Assembly (NCBI GenBank): GCA_001600615.1 | Contig: BCKK01000017.1 | Location: forward strand, 1 to 15,829 | Reading direction: 5' to 3' | From: Dioszegia crocea | Taxonomy: Eukaryota > Basidiomycota > Tremellomycetes > Tremellales > Bulleribasidiaceae | Length of the DNA: 15,829 bases | Shown here: piece by piece, positions 1 through 8,109 of the stretch | Layout of the letters: every line of letters begins with the position of its first letter | How positions within the stretch are numbered: the stretch's first letter is position 1 | Made by a program: the position numbers and the translations under genes | The notes under the pieces: model-generated | Database searches by the model: none | What the model was told of the DNA's origin: nothing | The model's input: the letters and a program-made list of their open reading frames with translations, nothing else

Positions 1-119
1 GCCATGTTGGGGTCAAATGTATGCATCTCATAGACAGCGTGCTACGAGGGTAGGCAATGTAGACGGACGATCTGGTAGCATGCAGAGCACCTTGGAGGTG
101 CCTCCAGGCCAATTAATAG

Positions 120-310
120 GCAGTTATGCCTATTATGCGGTATTATATCCCGTAATATTTACTAAATAATAATAGTCGGGCCCGACGGCCGGACCCGATA
201 ATATTAGTATAGTAATAGTACAGCGTGTGGCTACTATATTTAATAATAGTAGAGGTCACCCTACTATTACTATTTTAGCTACTATAATAGACAGACGCAT
301 ATTAATGGTA
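120..310. repeat. AT-rich repeat-like DNA with two hairpins
   Basis: This stretch is mostly A and T, with recurring TAATAATAG/AGTAATAGT-like words. A sharp GC island interrupts it: the perfect 10-base palindrome TCGGGCCCGA at 176-185, followed by CGGCCGGACCCGA. A second hairpin has arms CTACTAT (231-237) and ATAGTAG (246-252). I see no coding frame. Because the reverse transcriptase remnant to the right lies on the minus strand, this is where its 3' end or target-site DNA would be, but no poly(A) tail or target-site duplication could be identified. Nothing else is supported in the first 450 bases. Confidence 0.4.
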
Positions 311-619
311 AACGTTAGGCGAGAGCACTTCGCTCAAAATTTATTCGCCGTGCCACGACATGGATGTTCCCCTTAATGGGCGGCCCCTCGGTGATCAGGT
401 AGCCATCTCTTTTCAGGTCTTAATGTACGAGCTAGGGATGTATAAGTGCGGATCATGGAGGCACAGGTGCTTTACCAGGGCACGTGCTTCCCCTCGCACC
501 TCTGCCGCAATCCCTACCACTTTTGGCGACTTGCGCCGGAACCTCTCCGACTGCTGGACACCTTTCAGTTGCATGGCCACTCATAGCTTCATACTCAGCT
601 CCAACATGCTTAGCCTCAT

Positions 620-1797
620 ACTTCTGCACCTGCCCGTACTCGGTTATGCCTCCCAAAATCCCTACCGTGAATGTCGATCCTGGTATCGTGCGAAGGGCTC
701 TGAAGATCGAGTTCTTCACCGCGTCGTGGCGACGGGTAGAGCGAGCACGGTTGCGGGACGGGCAACTCTCGGCGTGGAGGAGAGAACTGGGTCTCGTGCA
801 GGAAGTACACACCTGCTGTGCTTCAGGCATCAGTAGCCGAATCCGGAAATAGGCAGCCACTTGGGTGTCTGTGAGGGGGAGAAGTGCGGATGCAGGGATG
901 ATCGCCAAGACTCGTCGACCGATATAGAACCCGCTTTCCATACAGCCTACCCTTTGTAGAGGCTCTAAGCGAGAGAATAGAGTTTGTTGAATGCCATTGA
1001 AGGCTTCCTCGCAAAGTTGCTTTTGGGTAGAGGTAGTTCCGGGTTCGATATCTAGATCGGGGAATAGACGAGTGAGGAAGGAGTGGGAGTGTTGGTGAGA
1101 GACCTTTGCTGCCAATGGCGCGCAGACTGCGTGTGAGAGAAGCGCAAGACCGCCCATCCGGACAGGGAGGTGGGAGAGAATGCACTCGAGGGCATCGAGA
1201 GCGTCGACTTCCTCTGGTAGACCGCGCCTTTGGCGGCTGGCCATATATGTGGAATTATCCAATCGCTCCCAGAGATGAGAGATATCACTGGTATCGAGGG
1301 AGCGTTGGAGATGACGAAGCTTCTGCTGGAGGGACATGCGAAGGATGAGCAGGCCGTGCTGGCGTCTGACGCGACGGAGACGGTCGAGTCCCACCTCTAA
1401 CGCCTCAATTTTCCGCTCTAGGAATTCCTCTCGCGCCGCTCTACTGCCCAAGCAGAATCCAAAAGCTCAATGCCTCCATCCGCCAGGTCTGCCAATACGT
1501 GCGATTTGCACTTCGCAGGGTTGAGTCGGAGCAGGGTCCGCTCAGCGAAGAATGCCTCCACTCGTTCGAGTACATCTCCGTCCGGGCCCGTGATAGTGAT
1601 ATCGTCGAGATAGGTGAGATGGCATGATCCGGGCCGAGGAAGTCCTGAAGGGCCTGTAATTCATTGCGGATCGCAATTGAGAAGAGGAGGGGGCCTAGAG
1701 GGTCTGCTTGGCGAATGCCCTGCCAAAACAACGAGGAACGCACGGGATCGAACACGTGGGGTCGTAGTGGCGGGTCACTTCGCAGCTGGGCCGTCAA
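620..1797 (-). pseudogene. Decayed non-LTR retrotransposon reverse transcriptase
   Basis: Three minus-strand frames join into one reverse transcriptase remnant. The first (1797 down to about 1617) carries a G-I-R-Q-A-D-P-L-G-P-L-L-F-S motif, the palm motif preceding the catalytic strand. After a frameshift near 1617 the next frame reads T-Y-L-D-D-I, the catalytic YXDD box. A second shift near 1450 leads into a long frame (1451 to about 620) with the C-terminal part, including a C-x2-C...H...C cluster followed by R-R-H-D, which resembles the zinc-binding tail of such elements. No N-terminal part or complete endonuclease is present, so the copy is truncated at its 5' end and cannot encode a working enzyme. 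The remnant ends about 190 bases upstream of the aldolase start. The clade is uncertain. The exact left border is unclear because coding similarity fades below about 620. Confidence 0.75.
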
Positions 1798-1986
1798 AGG
1801 GGATCCGCCCCGGCTTTTACGGGCATTAGCGGGTTGATGGTAATGTCCGAACGCTCATGTAACACGCCAGAAAAACTCGAACCCGGGAAACGATCCAGAC
1901 TGTTTGGCGTCCGCCTCTCCTTCAACGCGGAAATTCTGCCTCGCATCCACTCACCTCGCCGCTACCATCTCGTTGCTCCTTCGGAC

Positions 1987-2818
1987 ATGGCAGGCGTCAT
2001 CTCGAAATTGGCAAAGTACGGCGCGTGTGATGTACGTTCCCTCCATCCCCCTCCTTCTCTGTGTCCACTTCGCTTATGCTGGAAGATCGCCGATGCGCTC
2101 ACTAAGTTGAAATATCCAGCGGGAGGATTTCTTTCGGGGCTGGAGCTGCGGGCATCCACAGATCACTCCACTAAGATGGTCGGACGGGCTCATACTGTAC
2201 TCTTCCGGCGCAATTCAATTGCAGCGCCAATAAAACGGTTTCAAGGGCACTACGTGAGTTTACGTGAGCCATGGCCTCAGATGTGCCTTGAGTTCAGAGG
2301 GACTTGATGGGATCTCATTGCAAAAAACACTCCTACTTATGCGCACGAGGCTAATCTTCGCCTAGATCGACACCGTCACCCCTGGGTCCGTGCTCTTCAT
2401 TTCGGCCCCGGAAAACATGCCGAACGCAGTATACGGTGGTCTCATGGCGAAACGCGCGCAGGTACTGGGCGCCGTCGGAGCTGTAGTCGATGGCCGTATA
2501 CGGGATTTAGCCGAGCACCGTGACATCAAACTTCCCACGTTCTCACGGGGAGTTGGGATCACTGCTGGACAGGAGCTATGCTATTCTTCGGAGATCAATG
2601 TTCCGGTCCGGCTGCACTCGACCGGACAGGCGGAAGTGTGGGTGAAGCCAGGGGATATCATCGTGGGCGATGAGAATGGAATCGCGTGCATTCCGCAGGA
2701 GCTAGAACAGCAAGTTGTGGACATTATCGAGAGCCTCGCGGAAAGGGATAGATTGAGCATGGAGGACATTGCTGGTGGCAGATCAGCCGATGAGACCTTC
2801 AGGGCTCGGCGTGTTTAG
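1987..2818 (+). CDS. RraA-family aldolase (CHA/HMG aldolase-like)
   Basis: Spliced from 1987-2031, 2086-2253 and 2366-2818, giving 221 aa. Introns are 54 nt (GTACGT...AAG) and 112 nt (GTGAGT...CTAG, branch CTAAT). The first intron is a multiple of three without a stop, so the genomic frame reads through it. The protein is a full-length RraA-like fold (family usually about 200-240 aa). It shows the G-X20-R-D-X2-E motif of divalent-metal class II 4-hydroxy-4-methyl-2-oxoglutarate/4-carboxy-4-hydroxy-2-oxoadipate (CHA) aldolases as G96, R117, D118, E121, inside GAVVDGRIRDLAE. These enzymes cleave CHA to pyruvate and oxaloacetate, and many also decarboxylate oxaloacetate. I chose the ATG at 1987 because homologs begin just before the A-C-D-x-x-D-A-L motif. 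In-frame ATGs further upstream (1837, 1843) would add about 50 residues with no family match. No targeting peptide is evident, so it is probably cytosolic. The substrate is inferred. Confidence 0.92.
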
Positions 2819-3484
2819 ACCTCTTGATGGGTTCCCATTTTGTAGACGCGTAGAAAACGGCAGTAGATGCTATCAGTGAGTTTGTGCTACTTAATTCAGC
2901 CGATCTGACTGAATCAATCTGCAACGGTAGGAGATGTACAGGCAGCTGTCCAAAAAGCTACCTCATTCTGATCTTATAGCTGCGTCGTCTGACCCTGCTA
3001 GGCTAAGACTCATGGAGCTCTCAACATGACCGATCTTTTGTTTTCGATGCTCGATCGCAATACCGGTGCGAAGCTATGCGGACCAGGATGACCGGAGCCT
3101 GGACCACCTTGAACGACCACTAGACAGTGTCATATACTGCTTGAATCAAATCACATCAAGAGAGCGCGTAGTTATCGAAGAGAGCGGACATGACACAGAC
3201 GCGTCTGTGTTGATGTATTAGATCCCATGACCAAGCGAAAGTGGCGGACTGGGGTATTCTGTCTCCACTCCCGGTATTGCGTCAGCCTCCACCGGCATTC
3301 CTCCTCCTATATCCCGACATAGTGCTCAATCTTTGATGTATCAGAGGAGGAACGGGGACACCACCGCCGATTCCGGCCTGTCGACAATGACAAAATTGCG
3401 CAGGGCTTTCTGAGAGAATTTCACGTCACTCGTACAGCATCCCGCCGAAGTCTGAGTGCTATCGTACTACAGCTAAGTACTATG
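2819..3484. other. Intergenic region between convergent 3' ends
   Basis: This stretch lies between the stop codons of the aldolase (plus) and the aconitase-like gene (minus). It should hold the two 3' untranslated regions and terminators. I see no open frame with family similarity, no RNA gene and no clear repeat in it. Confidence 0.6.
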
Positions 3485-6192
3485 CTACTCAGGACGGAGT
3501 GTGTTGAGCGCCGAGCCCGCCTTGAACCACTCGATCTGGATGGGCGTCAAAGTGTGGGTGCAGGAAATCGTCTCCTCCTCTTTTCCTTCATTTCTGAAAT
3601 GTAAATGGAGCTCGGATCCTGGAGCAAGACATCCCACGCCCGACAGTCTGACGCGAGCGTTCGGTTCGATTCTTTCATAGTCCTCCCCATTGCTGAAAAA
3701 CAAAGGGAGCAATCCTTGCTTTTTGAGGTTCTGATTCCATCAGCATAGGTGCACATCTTACCGGGAACTTGCGGGACTGACAGTCTCGTGAATCCGTGCC
3801 ATGGACTTTGCAATCACTGCGAACCCCCCCATGTATCGTGGGGACATTGCAGCTGCCTCGCGAGAAGAGCCTTCTCCGTAATTATCACCAGCGATGACGA
3901 CCCATTTCCGGCCGGCATTCCGGTACGCCCTGACACATCAGCTAAAATGTATTCAGAGGGGGAGTATCTGCTTACTCAGCGGTCGAAGGCACAGAGCCAT
4001 AATCCCCGGTCATTGAGTTTCGTACAGAGTTGACTTTATCCTGAGCCGATATCAGCATACATAAAGAGATAGTTTGGCTAATAGAAGCAGCAGACACTTA
4101 CGTTTTCGGCGTTCACGGCGCCAATCAAGAGATTTTCTTTCGATCAGCCAACTGTCGTAATAATCGGTACGGGCATGACACACGGGAGATATTCTGAAGG
4201 TGACCTCGGTACTTGTACCAAGGCCCCGCGGCGGAAATGTGGTCCGTAGCTATTGGTCAGCCATTTCAGAGAGGCCTGGAGGACTGATAGGACTTGCTGC
4301 ATTTCCCCTTCACCTTGATCAAGATTTCCAGCCTTTGTTCGTCATTCCCGTTCCAGGGTTCGAATCGTTGAATCAACTGGATCCGCTCAGAGTTTGGGTC
4401 GACAACGACTCCCAAAGTGGAATCCACACCGGGAGGCGGACTGTAGTACGAAAGAGTCCGATCGTAACCGTTTTTGGGTAAGGCGGGTCCTTGTGGTGGC
4501 GAGAACCGGAATTGGGAACCATCCGCCAAAGTCAAGCTGTCGCGAAGAGGGTTGAAAGCGAGATCGCCCGCAAAGGCCATGGCTGTCACAATCTCCGGGC
4601 TGGCGACGAAGCTATGTGTGGACGGGTTTCCATCTTGCCGGCCGACAAAGTTTCGATTGAAGGATGAGATGACTAAAGTTCAGCACAGGAAGTATAGGGA
4701 AACTGACTGGAATTCCTCTGTTTCGCAGGCATCTTCGGGCGCTCCCATTGACCAACACAAGCACCGCACGCATTTGCGAGTACCACGCCCCCGACTTCCT
4801 CCAATACGTTCAAGATGCCGTCGCGAGATACGGTCGAACGGATCTCCTCAGATCCAGGACTAATCAGGAACTCAGTCTTAATTCGAAGGCCGGCATCAGT
4901 CGCCTGTTTGGCCAGAGAAGCAGCGCGCGACAGGTCCTCGTACGACGAATTCGTGCAGGAACCGATCAATGCGGAGGAGATTTGCCGGGGCCAACTGGAC
5001 GTTTTCACTGCGTCCGACATTTCCGAAATCGACCAAGAAAGATCCGGCGTAAAAGGGCCATTGACGTGAGGTTCAAGCGTGGATAGATCCTGGGATTAGA
5101 GCGCTGCAAAGCAAATTACTCACTATTTCGATAATACTGTCGTACTCTGCGCCATCATCTGCCTTGAGATCGTTTTGATAATGATCAGCAGCTTGAGCAA
5201 TTCGAGATCGTCCGGTGAGACTGAGGTAGTCGGACATTCCCTTGTTGTAAGGGAAGATCGAGCAAGTCGCACCGACTTCGGCGCCCATATTTCCGATCGT
5301 GCCCATCCCCGTTGCCGAAAGCGCATCCACCCCAGGACCGAAGTATTCGATGATCGATCCGGTACCGCCTCTCACCGTTAGGATCGATGCCACCTTCAAG
5401 ATGATGTCTTTGGTACTGGCCCAGGGATTGAGGTGGCCTGTCAGTCGGACGCCGATGATGTTTGGATGCCTGAGCTCGTAGGCCAATCCTGCCATAACAT
5501 CAACTGCTTCCATCCCACCGACCCCAATGCCCAACATTCCCAGTCCTGCGGCGTTTGGCGTGTGGGAATCCGAACCAATCATCAATCCGCCGGGGTATGC
5601 GTATTGCTCGAAAATGACCTGATGTAGGATACCAGCTCCTGGTTTCCAGAACGCCAACCCGTATTTAGCACAGCAGGACTCGAGGAAATCGTAAACCTCC
5701 TTATTGATATCCACCGCCTTTGCAAGGTCAACTGCCGCTCCATCTCGAGCGGTGATGAGGTGGTCGGTATGGACGGAAGAAGGAACGCAAACTTGGGGGA
5801 TTTGGGTGGTCATGAATTGTAGTAGAGCCATTTGGGCGTTTGCGTCTCTCTGTCAGTCTCCACGTGTAGCGCAAAAACTCACCATGCAGCGCAACCCTTT
5901 TTGGTCGAAGACGCAAAATCGACTCTCCGCGCTTCAGTTCTTGCGTCTGTGCATCGTCGAGATGACCATACAGGATTTTTTCCGCCAAACTCAGCCTCTT
6001 TCCTGCCCTTCCATTAATATCATTCCCACGGCTGACTTACTGTTTTCTGACAGCTTGGATCTGCGCTGACACCTTTCCGTACTCTATGAAAGTCTCTGGC
6101 TCAATTGGGCTACCCTGCACACGAGCGTGCTTCGCAATATGGTGGGCGAAGCCACGCTTCGACAAGTGCGCCAGCCTGAGTGTCGGAATCAT
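3485..6192 (-). CDS. Aconitase-family hydratase, mitochondrial, divergent paralog
   Basis: Ten exons (minus): 6192-6041, 5995-5883, 5845-5124, 5089-4708, 4672-4298, 4249-4184, 4136-4102, 4040-3976, 3929-3782, 3730-3485; 767 aa, near the usual 780. Introns are 45, 37, 34, 35, 48 (GC-AG), 47, 61, 46 and 51 nt; all join in frame. The start at 6192 gives a basic, acid-free N-terminus (about residues 1-28), a likely mitochondrial presequence. The [4Fe-4S] cysteines are C374 (GSCTNSS), C437 and C440 ([10 protein letters not shown]). Other conserved motifs are [29 protein letters not shown] and GEGSSRE (S658, R660). Aconitases interconvert citrate, cis-aconitate and isocitrate. Departures from the usual sequence are SSREAAAM where SSREHAAL is typical (A662 for His) and Ala439 for Pro in the CxxC loop. 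The divergence and neighbours suggest a specialised hydratase, possibly for 4-oxalomesaconate. A redundant TCA-cycle aconitase or an aconitate-forming enzyme remain alternatives. Confidence 0.95.
4250..4297 (-). other. GC-AG intron in the aconitase-like gene
   Basis: The fifth intron starts with GCAAGT instead of GT and ends ...GCTGACCAATAG, with CTGAC as the branch site. Splicing restores the K-G-K-C-T-T-D-H-I-S motif of aconitases. No GT donor in the neighbourhood keeps the motif, and reading through meets a stop. The length is 48 nt. Confidence 0.85.
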
Positions 6193-6510
6193 TGGGTACC
6201 GCTCAGGTGTAAGGATACTGTTGAGGGATACTTGCAGATACCAAAACAAGATCCTTGAAGGATAGGTGGATAGGTCGACAAATGACAACGGCGGTCTCGG
6301 GCCGACCGGGCTTAACGGGTTTAACGGGCATAATCGGTCAAGAAGCGGATTTAGCGGAGGCCGGCTAGTCAGCCGTTAACCGCGTTATCGGATTTGAAAC
6401 AAGCTGAGCCTGGATTGCAAGCCGTGAGGTGGTATACATGGCAACTGACTATATAATGATAGTATGCTATACATTCGGCTCATAGGGTATCGTGCATACA
6501 CGCCGTCAAT
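6193..6510. promoter_or_regulatory. Divergent promoter: aconitase-like gene / tricarboxylate carrier
   Basis: These 318 bases separate the start codons of two head-to-head genes. On the plus strand TATATAA at 6450-6456, about 55 bases before the carrier ATG, is a plausible TATA box. The middle holds direct repeats: TTAACGGG twice (6312-6319, 6321-6328) and GCGGA twice with a 4-base spacer (6345-6349, 6354-6358). It is rich in CGG/CCG triplets, the half-site of Zn2Cys6 regulators such as the one encoded nearby. That these triplets are bound is inference. The aconitase 5' untranslated region takes up part of the left side. Confidence 0.6.
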
Positions 6511-7544
6511 ATGTCTGAGTGTCCGCAGAATCGACTGAACCCACTGATTGCCGGCGCGGCAGCTGGGATGGCCGAATCGTTCATAACTTATGTACGTCGC
6601 CTACTCGGCCTTGCTCTTCGGATGGCCACTCATCCTTTAGCCCACGGAGTATGTCAAGACCATTGCTCAAATGAGTTCCGGGCGGCATGTGAGACAAGCA
6701 ACACCCGTCTCCGTGATCAGGGACACCTTCGCGGCAAGCGGCCTCCCCGGTTTCTACAGGGGTTGCGCGCCTGTCATTGCAGGCAATGCACTCAAAGCCG
6801 GGACACGATTTTTTACCTATGAAAGCATACGAGGGATGCTTCGATCATCGGACGGCAAGATGAGCATGCCCGGAAATCTGCTAGCGGGTATCGGGGCGGG
6901 CTGTATAGAAAGCATCGTCGCAGTCACGCCATCGGAGGCTATAAAGTGAGTAGCTCTTTGACTAGAACTCACCGCAGAACTCGATTGATCGAATCACAAC
7001 GCCTGGGTAGTGCGCTGAGTTCAGGCGGATCGCTGAATGCCGTTGTGGTGATGATCAAGACAGACCGTTTGTCCAGCCTTTACAGGGGGCTGGTTCCGAC
7101 AGTGAGCCGATCCAGTCGACCTGTCCATCCGCGCTTACATCTCCTAGATGCTCAAGCAGAGCGCGAACTCTGCCGTCCGATTTACCTCGTATCAGACGAT
7201 GAAGGATCTCGCTCTCAAGAAAAGCGGCGCCCCGACACTGTCGAATGGAATGATCATGGGAATCGGCGGTCTTGCAGGCGTCATTACTGTCTACTGCACC
7301 ATGCCTTTTGAGTAAGTAGAGTCAGCTTATTTGTAGGCTGACGATCAGCGTGGTCAAAACTCGGATGCAACAATCCGAAGTCCGTTACACGTCGACACTG
7401 GACTGCCTCGTTAAGTCCTTCAGGGAGGAGGGGCTTTTGGTATTTTGGCGCGGATCAGCTCCTCGGGTAGCGAGATTGACCATCTCAGGCACGGTTACAT
7501 TCGTCATCTACGAGAATGTCCTGAAGATGTTAGGTAGTTTCTGA
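6511..7544 (+). CDS. Mitochondrial citrate/tricarboxylate carrier (SLC25 family)
   Basis: Spliced from 6511-6591, 6641-6945, 6978-7101, 7148-7311 and 7349-7544, giving 289 aa, the normal carrier length. Introns are 49, 32, 46 and 37 nt. All three mitochondrial-carrier signatures P-x-[DE]-x-x-[KR] are intact: PTEYVK (28-33), PSEAIK (124-129) and PFDVVK (223-228), one per repeat, as expected for the six-helix inner-membrane fold. Motifs such as GNALKAGTRFF, GCIESIVAVTP and YRGLVP place it in the citrate-transport-protein branch (yeast Ctp1/SLC25A1-like; A. terreus MttA also belongs near here). These proteins exchange tricarboxylates across the inner membrane. It is divergently paired with the aconitase-like gene, so the two are probably co-expressed. 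Given that pairing, the cargo could be citrate, cis-aconitate or a pathway tricarboxylate such as 4-oxalomesaconate or CHA. Sequence alone does not fix the substrate. Confidence 0.94.
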
Positions 7545-8109
7545 GAGGGTAGATAGGGATCTGAAGATGCTCCGGGCTCCCGTTTGTTGCAGCCGATGGA
7601 TTTTAGACCATACCCTAAGCGTGCTCTGTACATTCTGAGAGAAAGCGATATTATGTCACGCGAAGGTAAAAGATCTGGAACTTGGCAGATGTCGTACGGA
7701 GGGACCTCGAGAGCTGCCGTTGACCCAGACGCAGACTAGATACTACATCGGGACTATGGAATTTGCTTCATGGTTGTAAGTCGGCACCCGGCCTAAGCGC
7801 TACCAGACAGCCCGTCACGCACCGTGCCACGGACTTGGCCTGATCATTGTTATCTCAGCTGCTATGTAGGGCGAATCGGCGCCCATCATGCGGAGTGCCC
7901 TTTAATAGCCACATGGCAAAAACTCCGTGTCCTGACGTAATCTTCCACTCACCGCCATTTTCCGCTTCTTCGATATGATCGACGACAGCAGCGGCCCACC
8001 GCACCTGGCTACCAACACAGCTGACTTGTAGATATCTTATATACTGCCCTCCACCCTTTCTGAATTTTCTGTGCTCCCTATCATCTACAGGGAATACGCA
8101 CACATTGAG
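7545..8109. promoter_or_regulatory. Intergenic region and promoter of the Zn2Cys6 gene
   Basis: The region holds the carrier 3' flank and the regulator's upstream region. A TATA-like word (TTATATA, around 8038-8044) lies about 66 bases before the ATG at 8110, followed by a pyrimidine-rich tract (CCCTCCACCCTTTCT) typical of fungal transcription starts. I see no gene: minus-strand open frames here have no recognisable similarity. Confidence 0.45.

Noticed and set aside
484..852. 122-codon plus-strand open frame
   Set aside because: It is a shadow of the minus-strand reverse transcriptase remnant, without domain similarity.
1440..1800. Programmed frameshifting in the reverse transcriptase
   Set aside because: There are two shifts, no slippery site is evident and the 5' part is missing, so decay is the simpler explanation.
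1837..1986. N-terminal extension of the aldolase from upstream in-frame ATGs
   Set aside because: The added residues have no family similarity and the sequence looks like a pyrimidine-rich 5' leader. The ATG at 1987 matches the usual family start.
5704..6069. 121-codon plus-strand open frame
   Set aside because: It is antisense to exons 1-3 of the aconitase-like gene.
7855..8103. 82-codon minus-strand open frame upstream of the regulator
   Set aside because: No recognisable domain, and it lies over the likely promoter of the Zn2Cys6 gene.
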